This document shows, one piece after another, positions 22,798 through 34,712 of a stretch of 64,000 nucleotides of DNA. Under the pieces are notes generated by a model. That model did not search any database and had not been told where the DNA came from. It saw nothing but the letters and a program-made list of their open reading frames with translations. Every line of letters begins with the position of its first letter. The first letter of the stretch is position 1. The stretch is from Nilaparvata lugens (Eukaryota > Arthropoda > Insecta > Hemiptera > Delphacidae), in assembly GCF_014356525.2 (NCBI RefSeq), contig NC_052506.1, forward strand, positions 10,397,900 through 10,461,899. Direction: 5' to 3'. Made by a program: the position numbers and the translations under genes.

Positions 22798-23047
22798 GCT
22801 AGCCGCGTATTGAGACGTGACACGACGTGACCCGAGTCCACTAGATAAGTTAATATCATATATGATCATATTATTATAATGTTCACATTGAAACCAAACT
22901 ATCACATTTAGGTGAACATTATGATATATGATCATATTAACTCATCTAGCAGACTCAAGTCATGTCATCTCGCGCAAGGTACCTGAAATACCCTAAATAC
23001 CTGTATTCTAGGTACATTGATCTCGCGTCTCGATATACGACTAGCCT
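22798..23047. mobile_element. Palindromic element split by a short insertion
   Basis: The ends aggctagccgcgtattgaga and its approximate complement tctcgatatacgactagcct match. The inner arms ttaatatcatatatgatcat and atgatatatgatcatattaa also pair, around a ~25-bp loop. Between the two right-hand arm segments lies ggtacctgaaataccctaaa (from about 22979), followed by ctgtattctaggtac. The latter also occurs at about 14445 outside any palindrome. Confidence 0.65.
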
Positions 23048-23089
23048 AACTGAAACCATGAACATTACAACTGAACAATTATTGAATGA

Positions 23090-23297
23090 AAAAGACTAAG
23101 AAATTGTCAAAAAACCACTGATTTATTGATAATTAGAAAGACCGGTTTCGGTTATTACACCATTGTCAATCTCTGATAAACTCAGAGTTTATCACCAGTT
23201 TATCAGAGATTGACAATGGTGTAATAACCGAAACCGGTCTTTCTAATTATCAATAAATCAATATGAATAATTACCACAATATCAACTTCTCAACTAC
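23090..23297. mobile_element. Paired PLE 3' termini, head to head
   Basis: The sequence aagaccggtttcggttatta with caatctctgataaact is followed by its reverse complement, making a ~90-bp-arm palindrome. The same terminal sequence forms the 3' end of the PLE at 53728-54477, which codes for a GIY-YIG motif, hence the assignment. Paired termini are known for Penelope-like elements. Confidence 0.75.
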
Positions 23298-24370
23298 ACA
23301 AAAAGTGAACAATTATTCTAACAATCTTTTTTCATACCATGTAAGGCATGTTTTTGTATGTTTTAGTTGAAAGCACCCTCTATCGAAAAGCAGTAATTGC
23401 TTGGCTATATTAGAAAACGACCTTCGGTATTTAAATTTATAAAATTTAAACGCTGGACAACAAGCTCGATTAATATTGATTAGTTGCAAATGCTTTTTAA
23501 ACATCAAACATACTAAGCGAAATTAACATGATCGATCTTCAACATATATGTCCCATGCAGCTTTGATACTGTATAATAAAGATTTATTTTTGAGCAGAAG
23601 CAGTTTTTATAAATCAAGGATAATATTATATTTTTCTTATTACTTGAAACGCATCTACTGAAGATTCGATGAAGGATAATTGCCTAACAAGTATATTTCT
23701 AAGAGAATATTATAAAATTCTGGTTTTTGGAATCACGAAAAGCAACACGTTCTGTATTCCATCTGTAGGACATGATTGCCATTGAAAACATTATTAGGAG
23801 ATCGTGTTATCAGAGTTTACAATGGTGAAAACTATCAGAACTATATTTCAAAATTATTGACATCCCTCTCTCACTGAATCAGTACATGGTGAGGATCAAG
23901 GCAGAATGAAACAAATTTTCCAAATTAAAACAACTGAAAAACAGAGTTCAATTCGTTGTCGGCGCAGCAAACAATTAGGGAGAACAGTACAATGAATGAG
24001 CACATATTTGATTAACACAACAGCAAATTGAATTTACTATTCAAGAGTGCTAACATATGTGTACGTTCGGAATGCGATGGAGGCTCAGCGAAAAATGTTT
24101 TTGTGCATGCACAAAATCCGGGAGTGACATACAGGGTGGCATATTTTGTGCCAAGCAGCGGAAGCTGAATGTAGGTACGGAAACCGGATCAGAAAACGGA
24201 TGGTGTGGATGTGGCAGAGGACAATGCAGTGGGGTGACTAGAAATAGGAGGAACACTCTTTTAATCCCAACTAATGTAGCCGGTCCAATGAACAGTGCAC
24301 ATTACGATGCATGCAATTTTAACGGATGACTGTGTTGGTGTGTGCACGCGTGCGTTTTTCGGGACACTTG
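23298..24370. other. Unique stretch, nothing recognised
   Basis: Open frames at 23313-23507 and 24057-24329 lack motifs. The latter has mixed composition and no homology I can name. Confidence 0.35.
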
Positions 24371-24373
24371 AGC

Positions 24374-24378
<5 letters not shown>

Positions 24379-24405
<27 letters not shown>

Positions 24406-24431
24406 ACACACACACACACCACACACACACA

Positions 24432-24462
<31 letters not shown>

Positions 24463-24471
24463 CACACCACA

Positions 24472-24534
<63 letters not shown>
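24379..24534. repeat. (AC)n microsatellite, about 156 bp
   Basis: Almost uninterrupted ac repeats with extra c or ca breaks (cacca). It is the longest microsatellite in the window and it produces spurious open frames in four of six phases. Confidence 0.98.
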
Positions 24535-24538
<4 letters not shown>

Positions 24539-25029
24539 TCGGACACGACATTAATGTCCATTCTCTGCAGTTGAATATTGCAGCACGATTGCGCCAGTAT
24601 TCACACACCACCAGCAAGATTTGACCAAGTGGACAAAAATTGAAATGCTGCTACGACCAACTCAGCTGAACATGCAACCTAGAAATCGCGTGGAACCCAT
24701 TGTTAGCCACCCCAATTCTAGTTCTATTTATTGCTTCCTCCATTCAATGCAATGCAATCTCCATGTAACGCTATTTCAAACTATGGTGGATAAATTGTAG
24801 TCATTGTTGTATACAGTATTCATGATGGTTCCAATGAGATTTCGCAAAACGATTTTCTTGTTTTGGTGGATAACAGATGGCGAGTGAACAGGGGGATTGT
24901 CGTTGAAATTTACTAGTATATAGAGAAACTTACAATATACTTTCAATTTTAATTAAATATAAATTCATCACGAAAATTCATGCATTGACACAGTTGACCA
25001 TTCGAAAAACGAGAAATTCAAATATTTTT
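24535..25029. other. Spacer
   Basis: No gene or repeat recognised. Confidence 0.35.
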
Positions 25030-25400
25030 GACCGAACGCATTGAGGCCTATGTGTTTTAACTCGGATTCTCTTTCGTCTGTCAGTAAGTATGTATGTAAC
25101 GCATTCACGGCCTATAACGCGTTGATAGAATTCTATGAGATTTGGTAGGAATATTCATTTTTTAACTGCGCGTCGATATAAACACAAGGTTTTTGAAATT
25201 TAGCGTTTTAAAGATAATATGAAAGGAAAAAGAATCTCCTTCATACTTCGATATCATTATATCATCTACTCTTAAGATACTATTCATCACAGTAAATCCT
25301 GTCTGTATGTCGTGTCGGCGAGATATTAGTGTGAAAACAGCTAGGGACTGTTGGGGTTGGTGTATCAAAAATTCTGACATCAAAAGCTAATATTGTTTAC
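25030..25400 (-). mobile_element. Family H interspersed repeat fragment
   Basis: Minus-strand similarity to 41080-41200 and 49640-49745 (aaggataatatgaaaggaaaa is the complement of their ttttccttttatattatcct). It is followed by gtcgtgtcggcgagatat, which is also present at 40822 in the same orientation. Unclassified non-coding repeat. Confidence 0.55.
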
Positions 25401-26600
25401 TGTCAAAACGACAGTATGAGTAAAGAGGAGAAAGAGGAAATATGAATACAAGAAAGAGAAAAAAAGAGAAGAAAAAAGATAAAATAGAAATGTCAGAGAA
25501 GAGATAAGGGAGAAAAGGGAGAGGGAGATAAAAGAGAGGAAAGACCAAGGAAATAGAAGTAAAAAAAGACGGATAAAAGTGAGGGAATAAAAATGAAAGA
25601 GCTGAGAGAGAACGAGGAAGAGAATAGGTGGAAAAGAGCAAGATAAATAATAATTATTAAACGAAAATCTGAATTAAATGCTGTGAATCACCCCGAAGAC
25701 TTCTGCTACTGCAATTATTGACAATAGGGTAAACAGCTAGATGGAAATTCGATAAGCGCTACTATACAAAAATTATTTGTCAGCCCGGAAATATTTTTTT
25801 TTTTTTCATCTGTAGCAACATAAACATATGGAAAAGCGAAAATGTAGGAATGAAAAAGTGAGTGAATAGAAAAGGGAATTAGGAAAGAATAAATACAAAA
25901 AGAAAAAAAGAAAAGAGGAGACGTGGAAAGAGAAAAGAAACAGAAAGACTTGGATAGACTCAGAGTAAGGTTGAAGAAAGAGGAGGAATATCAGGAAAGA
26001 GAGGTGGAAACGTTATCGTGTTTCAATGTATGAATGAAAGCGAAAAGGAAGATGAAAATCAAAGAGTGAGATAGATAGCATATGGACGCTACGAAACTGA
26101 TGCACAAGAAACTGAAATTGAAGTAGCTAGTAGAAAAGGAAGGATACAGTTCAAGTACGAGAAGAGATGAATAAGACGAGAGAAGAAACAATATCGAGAG
26201 GACATTAAGAGAATTGGAGAGCTGAAACTAGAGGAGCAAGAAAGTAGAGACGGTACATTTCAAGTACGGAAAGACATGAAAAGAGGAGAGAAACAAAAAT
26301 ATTAAGAGAATAGTAATTGGAGAGAAGGATACAGTTCAAGTACGAGAAGAGATGAATAAGACGAGAGAAGAAACAACAATATCGAGAGGACATTAAGAGA
26401 ATTGGAGAGCTGAAACTAGAGGAGCAGGAAAGTAGAAACGGTACATGAAAAGAGGAGAGGAAATGAGAAACAAAAATATTAAGAGAATAGTAATCGGAGA
26501 GAGAGGAAGAGAACTATGGCGAGTGGTAGAAAAGAGAGTAACGATGTTGTGGAGCGAGAAGGAAGCAACGGGAGAAAATGGAGAGGAAGTGAGAGAGACA
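25400..26600. repeat. Purine-rich tract (about 1.2 kb) with local duplications
   Basis: The plus strand is dominated by A and G with few C: gagaaagaggaaa, gaagaaaaaag and gagagaggaaga types. The blocks around 26140-26240 and 26325-26430 are direct repeats (caagtacgagaagagatgaa, gaattggagagctgaaacta). A SINE fragment (25645-25790) interrupts it. Minus-strand Ser/Phe/Leu-rich frames are by-products of the composition. Confidence 0.8.
25645..25790 (-). mobile_element. SINE fragment (tRNA-derived family)
   Basis: It matches the 3' two-thirds of the SINE at 38400-38592: acgaaaatctgaattaaatg, atcaccccgaagacttctg, aacagctagatggaaattcg and aaaattatttgtcagcccgg. It is truncated before the tRNA-like A box. 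Confidence 0.8.
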
Positions 26601-27058
26601 GTGTGCACCATACCGGGCTGCCATTACCAAAAATCCGTAAAGTACGGTTTGGCCGGGTACAATGGCCTCCATAAATTGTCTGGCTTTGAAAATGGTCGGA
26701 TGCAGAATAGCAGGGGCATGAGGGGTGGGGGTGCAAGCAGCAATGATGCTGCTGCTGCTGATGCTGATGGTACACCCATCTTCAGCACCACTGACAAACG
26801 GTCGACTTCACCTTTCTTGCAAAAGGGCGCGCACCACACAACAGCTTCACCTTCCCTGTCATATAAAGCATCATAATTATCGAGGAGGTCTCGCCTTCCC
26901 TCATGACTATCCTTGACTTTCGATGACAGCAGAGACTAACCGCCGCACCGCGCAGTTAATAACTCGTCAAATATTAAAGCGCGCATTCTCCAACTCATAA
27001 ACACGTCTTTGCACAAAAACAGGCATCAAGTGCAAAGGGCGGAGGACAGACATGTGCC
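26601..27058. other. Complex island with (GCT)n, candidate regulatory DNA
   Basis: The block follows the purine tract abruptly. A 143-codon plus frame (26445-26876) crosses that boundary; its N-terminal part is tract-encoded and no domain is seen, so I do not call it a gene. It contains gatgctgctgctgctgatgc and aaattgtctggctttgaaaa. Confidence 0.3.
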
Positions 27059-27059
27059 C

Positions 27060-27228
27060 TAACTCACACACACACTCACTCTCACTGACTCTCCCTCTTT
27101 CTCTCAATCATTCACTCTCTCTCACTGACTCTCCCTGTTTCTATCAATCATTCTATCACTCTCTCTCACTCTCTGTCTGTCTTTCTTACACTCACTCACT
27201 CACTCACTCACTCACTCTCTCATTCCGC
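27060..27228. repeat. (CTCA)n / (CT)n imperfect microsatellite
   Basis: Includes a 41-bp duplicated block (ctcactgactctccctnttctntcaatcatt) and a clean cactcactcactcactcact run at 27190-27215. Confidence 0.95.
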
Positions 27229-28998
27229 CGCTATTTATGAACCCGCACATGATCCCAGCCCCATTGTTTGTCTACGGCCCTGATAAGTTTACGTTCAATG
27301 TGCTAAATTCGATTGCAGTCAATCTGTTTACACGTTATTTTACACATTTCAACGTGCACGTTACGTTATGCTGGTGAGTGGAGCTGATAGATATTATTTG
27401 TCATAGTCATTCAATCTCAGCTGTTTTCCACTAACAATTTTAGTTCAAGATTGTGCATGTATTGTAAAATGTAAAAATTATCATCATGTAAACTTGGAAG
27501 TACTGTGAGTGTAAGAAGATATCTATTTTTTGTGATAGTCATTCAATTTCAGCTGTTTTCCATGCATGAAATCAAGCCGGTAAACAGCTGATTGTAGAAA
27601 AAATAAACATATGATTCTCATTTACAGCATACTGTACTGTAATAAAATCATAAGTTTTCTTTACAGTCGAGTATGTTTCCTAGTTACAAAATAGGAACAG
27701 CAAAACTGGTACAAAAACCGTCTCTTAGCGCTCCAGGTGGAAGTTTTCCACCTCAAGTTAACTACAATTGAGAAATTCCTAATTCGGAATTTGTAAACTA
27801 GGTTATGTTTATAGAATACATGTAGTAACGTCAGGACAAGCAGGTAATGTTTTCTATTTCTCAATTATTCTTCTTGAGATTATTATGACAAAAAATAGTG
27901 TACGTTACATGGACGTGAATGTATTTTGCAGTGCTCGAATGAAATTCTAGTCTCGGCTAACGCCTCGACTAGAAACATCATTCTCGCCTGCAAAACGCCC
28001 CTTCCCATCCTTGTTACGTAAGATACTATTTAAATCATGTTGAGGTTCTAAATAGAAAATGATCATGAGTAAGTGTCAGTATTCAATTAGGGTATTCTCA
28101 ACTTTAATGATTATGGGAATCAATTCTGAGAGTTGCATCAATTTTTGTAAATAATGTGATAAATTTCTAAATCATTTTCAAGTTAACGGAACCAAGTCAC
28201 TATTGAGATTGAACTAGTTTCGGTAATTACTTGAAGTACTTCCTTGGCTACAGTAACGATAATTTTCAGTTATCAAAATTAATTTCACGAAGTCATCACA
28301 TTTCAAATTCGAACTAGCTTTAGGGTCTTCAAGGAACACTTGAGAATCTTGAAAGTCATGTATTTTTTAGCTTTGTTTTCAATATCTATGCATATTGTAA
28401 TTACTATTAGGTATAAGTCACAGTTTGTTACATTCAGAGAACAATACACCAAATCCGGAACATAATTATGGGATCTCAATTATTATAATAAAAACCAACA
28501 ATTGAATATTGTCTATTTAGTCATGTCTGAATTGAGTTACATGTTTCGTTTGGATTTTCTCACAAGTAAAAAACAAACATTTGAGATTCAAATTTTTGCA
28601 TACCGTAGCTCTTCTGAAACGTATTAACTGATGCACTAACTGAATCTCCAAATATTCATGTAGTTATTATTTATTCAATTGGATGTAATAATGAACTTTT
28701 GGAGTGAGGTATAATAAGAATGATATTAAGAAAAAATTAATAGAATAAATTTATCAACAATTATTAGTTGATCAGACCACAGAAATAATGTCTTACCGTT
28801 AAATCTCTCTTCTCATCAACACTCCATAGATATATTGCTTACCTGAAACAGAAATGAAAAAAGATTCAATGAACAATTCACTTTTTAGGTAATTTCAAGA
28901 ACAAAATCTTCATAATGTTCAACTATTCCGACCTTTATTTTAAATTTAATTTTCTGTGTACAAAAAACCAAAGAAGTGCCGTTGTTTTAATACAAAGA
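27229..28998. other. AT-rich stretch with one GC-rich hairpin module
   Basis: At about 27945-28010 lies ctagtctcggctaacgcctc followed by gactagaaac, an imperfect hairpin of the type also seen at 4665 and 53475. The phrase gtcattcaat-tcagctgttttcca occurs twice (27408 and 27537). Otherwise nothing. Confidence 0.4.
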
Positions 28999-29147
28999 GG
29001 CCCTTTTGCACAAAAGCCTGTTAAATTTTAACCGTGATTAATTTCAGGAAATCAATCAGAGAAGATATTTTTGATAAGACGGCTTCTCTGATTGGTTTTC
29101 GTGGAATTAATCACGTTTAAAATTCAATCGCCTTTTGTGCAACCGGC
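28999..29147. mobile_element. Palindromic MITE (TTTTGTGCAAC type)
   Basis: It begins ggcccttttgcacaaaagcc and ends cgccttttgtgcaaccggc. The inner atttaaccgtgattaatt-like arms and the aatcagagaag/cttctctgatt pair make the element almost entirely palindromic, about 150 bp. It is related to 44035-44174 and 45465-45604. Confidence 0.8.
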
Positions 29148-30042
29148 ACAGAATCATTTAAATCTATTATTCTCAAATCCATTAATTCATGAATTAAATC
29201 CATTAATCTTATAAATCCACATTATTCGTGATGCTTATCTCTTGTTTTGATAATCTTATTTATACTAAAAAAGAACTGACATTTACTGGATTGCTATCTG
29301 GCTACACTCAACATAAACTCACCATAATCATCAACTACAATTACCTAATTCTACAATGGCATTAAGACATGAACAAATTAAAATGGATTGATCCTAAATA
29401 TTGTTACATGATATTTCATGAGAAAATAAAGATTAAGGAGAAAAAAAACCTGTTCTGAAAATTATAACACGTTTTGAAAGACGAAGAAAAATGTTCGTCA
29501 AGTATCCCTCTAAATGGAATCAGGCTTGTAAGGAGGAGTGAATCATGTTTGGAGACTAGAACAACCCTCTGAGACAACATCGGGGAATTGCCACTGATTT
29601 GCAAAGGCTCACAGTTCACAGCACGAATTTGGCTCGCAACTTGTACGATCTGCAAACGCCATGTTGGCTTCGATCGGCAGGCACCCCAGAAAACCCCCCC
29701 TCGACACTACCCCCCACCCGACCCAAGACTGACGTCTTGCTCGGAGCACACGCGATCGCCTGATCAGATCACCTCCACACTGAAATTCACTTCAAAATGT
29801 CAGTATCTCTTACATAAAACACAAAAACCCTTCTATTGAACCGACGCTGACAACTGATACAACATAAAGATCAACTTTAAACTGACAGTTTTCCTGGTAA
29901 AGTATATCAATGCTTCCCGTTCAACAGATGCTGACACTGAAATGTGAATCACACCATAGTCCTCCACCCGTTTAACCTTGACTCCCATAATACAACCTCG
30001 CTGACGGCCACATAATAATCGTCAGCTCGCTAATGAACTACA
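29148..30042. other. Unique stretch
   Basis: A C-rich patch lies at 29690-29730. An 83-codon frame (29588-29839) has no motif. No repeat recognised. Confidence 0.35.
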
Positions 30043-30612
30043 GTAGTTCTCAGGGCAATAGCTCAATCGCTTCTCCTGAGAGATGATCTGATAATGGTTG
30101 TGTTTAATGACTAATTTTGGAATATGAGTTGAATTCTGTCTCTGAATTATTCAACTATTGTTTATAACAATAATGAGAGGAGAATATTTTATTCGCCATT
30201 AGATACAAATTTGTATAATGGATTTCTTTTAGTAGTAGTTCTCAGGGCAATAGCACAATCGCTTCTCCTAAGAGATGATCTGATAATGGTTGTGTGTAAT
30301 GACTAATTTTGGAATATGAGGTGAATATTGCCTCTGAATTCAACTATTGTTTATAACAATAATGAGAGGGAAATATTTTATTCGCCATTAGATACAAATT
30401 TGTACCTATAATAGATTTCTTTTAGTAGTAGTTCTCAGGGCAATAGCTCAATCGCTTCTCCTAAGAGATGATGTGATAATGGTTGTGTTTGATGACTAAT
30501 TTTAGAATATGAGTTGAATATTGCCTCTGAATTCAACTATTGTTTATAACAATAATGAGAGGAGAATATTTTATTCGTCATTAGATATAAGTCTGTACAA
30601 TGAGTTTCTTCA
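30043..30612 (+). repeat. Three tandem copies of a ~192-bp unit
   Basis: gtagttctcagggcaatagc starts units at 30043, 30235 and 30428. Each has cgcttctcctragagatgat, caactattgtttataacaat and ttagatacaaatttgta. Non-coding. Confidence 0.92.
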
Positions 30613-30662
30613 ATCAAGCCTATTCAAGCTATTACTGAAGTGGTTAAATAGATGAATAGGTG

Positions 30663-32057
30663 GTAGGGATTGATTGATTGGTTGATTTTTATTCTGTGCT
30701 AGGTCTAAAGACCTTAGGATAGAGAAGAGTAGAAGCATTTAAAACCCGAAATAATGTGGTAGAGATTGATTGATTGGTTGATTTTAATTTTGTGCTAGGT
30801 CTGAAGAGCTTAGGTTAGAGAAGAGTAGAAGTACTTGAAACCCGAAATAATATGGTAGAGATTGATTGATTGGTTGATTTTTATTTTGTGCTAGGTCTAA
30901 AGAGCTTAGGTTAGAGAAGAGTAGAAGCACTTAACGCCCGAAATAATATGGTAGAGATTGATTGATTGGTTGATTTTTATTTTGTGCTTGCTCTAAAGAC
31001 CTTAGGTTAGAGAAGAGTAGAAGCACTTGAAACCCGAAATAATATGGTAGAGATTGATTGATTGGTTGATTTTTATTTTGTGCTAGGTCTAAAGAGCTTA
31101 GGATAGAGAAGAGTAGAAGCACTTAAAACCCGAAATAATATGGTAGAGATTGATTGATTGGTTGATTTTTATTTTGTGCTAGGTCTAAAGAGCTTAGGAT
31201 AGAGAAGAGTAGAAGCATTTAAAACCCGAAATAATATGGTAGAGATTGGTTGATTTTTATTTTGTGCTAGGTCTAAAGAGCTTAGGATAGAGAAGAGTAG
31301 AAGCACTTAAAACCCGAAATAATATGGTAGAGATTGATTGATTGGTTGATTTTTATTTTGTGCTAGGTCTAAAGAGCTTAGGATAGAGAAGAGTAGAAGC
31401 ATTTAAACCCCGAAATAATATGGTAGAGATTGATTGATTGGTTGATTTTTATTTTATGCTAGGTCTAAAGACCTTAGGTTAGAGAAGAGTAGAAGCACTT
31501 AAAACCCGAAATAATATGGTAGAGATTGATTGATTGGTTGATTTTTATTTCATGCTAGGTCTAAAGAGCTTAGGTTAGAGAAGAGTAGAAGCACTTAAAA
31601 CCCGAAATAATATGGTAGAGATTGATTGATTTTTATCTTGTGCTAGGTCTAAAGAGCTTAGGTTAGAGAAGAGTAGAAGCACTTAAAAACCCGAAATAAT
31701 ATGGTAGAGATTGATTGATGGTTGATTTTTATTTTATGCTAGGTCTAAAGACCTTAGGTTAGAGAAGAGTAGAAGCATTTAAAACCCGAAATAATATGGT
31801 AGAGATTGATTGATTGGTTGATTTTTATTTTGTGCTTGCTCTAAAGACCTTAGGATAGAGAAGAGTAGAAGCATTTAAAACCCGAAATAATATGGTGGAG
31901 ATTGATTGATTGGTTGATTTTTATTTTGTGCTAGGTCTAAAGAGCTTAGGTTGGAGAAGAGTAGAAGCATTTAAAACCCGAAATAATATGGTAGAGATTG
32001 ATTGATTGGTTGATTTTTATTTTGTGCTAGGTCTAAAGAGCTTAGGTTAGAGAAGAG
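30663..32057 (+). repeat. 96-bp minisatellite, about 14.6 copies
   Basis: Unit starts are 30663, 30759, 30855, 30951, 31047, 31143, 31239, 31327, 31423, 31519, 31615, 31704, 31799, 31895 and 31991. Most steps are 96, with 88/89/95 where a gattgatt word is lost. The unit has gattgattgattggttgatt, attttgtgctaggtctaaag and agagaagagtagaagca. On the minus strand the unit reads like a LINE 3' end with an (aatc)n tail. Because 96 is divisible by three, a 32-residue repeat stays open on the minus strand for two units; I treat it as non-coding. Confidence 0.95.
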
Positions 32058-32863
32058 GAGATGTACCACCTGGAATGATATGCAGTTATTTTATCAATAT
32101 TCATAATGTTTTTCAACTAGTTGCAATATAATAGCTACACAATGCGCAAGGTAGGTTTACACCAGTTTACATTTAGTTTCACACTTATACATTTTAGTTT
32201 ATTTTCAATGGTGTCTGTGATTGTGAATATGAAATATTGTAAATAGCCTAAGCAATTTAATGAATTAAACAAAAGAATTGCATGAGATTTCATTGACTCA
32301 CAAGATTCAAATTATTGTATATAATATTAGGTTGGTAGTATACACAACGTAGGGCTAAATTATTCTAGGTGGTGAGCCCCCCCACCCTTATTAAAGATAT
32401 CGACTCAATAAGGGGTCGATAGTCGATTCCCCTCAATAAGGGGGATTGTTTTTTAAATGAAAGAGGAGGAAAAAAAAGCGCGCTAGCCTATTTTGATACA
32501 ATTTCATTCAATTTTAATATTACAAATATTTTAATATTACAAATAGCTGTTTCAAAACTAACCTTATTTTGAAGAAACGTCGATTATAAATTATATTGAT
32601 TACAGTAAATCTTATTATTATTGCAATTTAGGTTGAATTAATTACTATTTTAATGGAATAATCCAACATAATTTCATTTAATTGCATTTAAAATGATGAA
32701 TTTTAGGTTAGAAATAGCATAATGCTAGTTTATAGATACTAGAAGGAATAAATTAGGAAAATGCAAGAGAACCAGAGATATGAGATATGATATATATGAG
32801 ATGACATGATATATTTTTGATATTTTGACACTTGCTGTAATAAAAATACCATACAATTCTTAC
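32058..32863. other. AT-rich spacer with a ccccttattgag inverted word
   Basis: At 32390-32450, caataaggggtcgatagtcg is followed by cctcaataaggggg, a small local repeat. Nothing else recognised. Confidence 0.35.
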
Positions 32864-33001
32864 CAGCTCTTCGATGAGCTTATACCAAAATCTATCAATC
32901 GCTGCAAACTGCTGCTGCTTTGTCAATCGACAATCTTTACCAAATAGGGAGAGGCTGGAATAATAATCCTCGGAAAAACATTGCAATCTAGCGAAGGCCC
33001 T
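32864..33001 (-). CDS. Candidate single host exon, product unknown
   Basis: The minus strand has 46 open codons between an AG acceptor (gtatag, 33002-33003) and a good donor (CTG|gtaagaa, intron starting at 32863). The phase is 0 at both ends and the stop TAG lies just upstream of the start. The peptide includes CFSEDYYSSLSLFGKD and RFWYKLIEEL and has the composition of an ordinary soluble protein, unlike the repeat-derived frames around it. Against it: the acceptor has a poor pyrimidine tract, I recognise no family, and a frame of this length can arise by chance. No partner exon was found. Confidence 0.22.
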
Positions 33002-33003
33002 CT

Positions 33004-34712
33004 ATACGAATTTCTCATGAGATGAATTTCCTGCTATGAGATCTACCAAATTGAAAAATAATAATTCTAGTCTGCCAGAGTTCTCGTATGTATTTAACTA
33101 TATGGTGTACCTACACGATGAGAATACAATCATCACAATACAAGTGAAAAACAGAATCTAATTTCCTACTTCTAACATAAATCGAGTTTCCAACAACTGA
33201 TTGCAGAGTAGAACGAGAGAGTTTTACATTTCAAGAGTATAAAATAAACACTATCTTTATTGTGCGCTAGCTATTCGCATTCACCACTGGATTCAGCGAG
33301 GTAAATGAACAAAACGACGATTGAGAAGTGGCTAAAGTTTGCCTCGGCGCTAATGTGTGAGAGACCTAAATTGAGATTATAAAATTAAACTGAAAATTAT
33401 TGTTGGGCTGATAAGAAGGGTGAAGAAGGACCGGAGAACTAGAGAATATTATTTGTTCTCCGGCCATTTTCCATTGCTTTCGCACAGGCAAGCGTTTCTT
33501 TATCACAGCTGCTTTATGAGTCGTGAGACTGCTGATAAGCGAGAAGAGTTCCTGCACTAACTAGAAAATCTCGCCTCGCCACCCCGGTAGTACTCCCTGC
33601 TGCCACTTTGTTTCAGAGCGCGCCACTATCTCTAACGGCAAACCCCAATGGCTATTCCAGAGATAGATTCTAGTAAATCACTTGACGGTGCGACAGGGGC
33701 AATACAATGTAGAGGAGGCACAAATACGATGTCTTCTTTTCTGAAATTATTTTCATACACAAGCCCAACAAGTATTTCATTCCATTTCATTCATAGTAAA
33801 GACCCAAATCATACACAATTATTTCCCAATCTGAAATCACAATGCCAACAAATTATTATTTAATTTAATTCATAATATTGTGCCTATATTATCTATAATA
33901 TATTGTACAATAATTGGATAAAGTGACTGGGAATTGACAAAAGCTAGCTTCTGATGAGGTTTTCAACTTCTCTTCAATTTTCATCGACATGAATATTCAA
34001 TTTTTGGAACTGGATAACTCAAATATCATAGAAACTATGCCTGTCATAAGGAAGGCGATGAGTGATTTCATTTGAAATGAAGAAACCGTTTTCAGGACCA
34101 ACAAAGATTCTTTAGAAGTTCTACAATATTATTAATTCTTTACAGTTTACACTAAAACATAAAAATAATTATCTGACCTTCTAATGCAGTTCATGAATTG
34201 TAGTCTATTAAGTTTTCAAAAATGGAAGATTAAAAAATCGATTAACCAAATTGTCAATGGTATAAAGAAAAGATCTTGGATATGACATTACAGAGAAAGA
34301 ATCTATTCAACTTTAAAAATTAACAACATTTAAAAAGGGTACTTGATAATTCGTATTCCATTTCAAAAACATAATCTTCATTGATGGTTGAAGATGCTCC
34401 AATGATAAGCTCTCATACAACCTTCCAAGTTCGAATTGTACTTCAAAGAAAACTAATCATATATTTTTAAATGTAGAATTCATCATGAATCATGGAGGAG
34501 GAATTTAAAGAAACCAAGGATATTCAATTAGGCAGAATCTGCATCGCAGCATCCAATACCTCAGTTTAGACCCCACAATGGGGCAGGAGCTCATTAAAAT
34601 TTTGAAAATAACGAGGACTACTAATTCCTCAGAAAAAATCATTGGAGAGTTGTCCCACGCAATCTCCATCGAGCATCTCATCATTCATTCATCTTATCCT
34701 TGATATTTTATA
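33004..34712. other. Unique stretch, nothing recognised
   Basis: A moderately complex block at 33280-33640 (gcgctaatgtgtgag, gccattttccattgctttcg) sits in AT-rich DNA. No ORF with a domain, no repeat pair. Confidence 0.35.

Noticed and set aside
24261..24624. Five overlapping ORFs of 77-118 codons
   Set aside because: They consist of Cys-Val or Thr-His repeats from the (AC)n microsatellite.
26445..26876. 143-codon plus-strand ORF
   Set aside because: The N-terminal third is encoded by the purine-rich tract and the rest by an (GCT)-containing island. No motif and no family resemblance.
28797..28842. 46-bp minus-strand microexon between tttctgtttcag and gtaagac
   Set aside because: Splice-like signals look good, but stops occur in all three phases over the 46 bp, so it cannot be a coding internal exon.
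30931..31122. Minus-strand 32-residue repeat protein
   Set aside because: It is the translation of the 96-bp minisatellite. It is open only because 96 is a multiple of three and breaks where units are 88, 89 or 95 bp.
30043..32057. CRISPR array
   Set aside because: The repeats are 96 and 192 bp with no unique spacers, in a eukaryotic genome.
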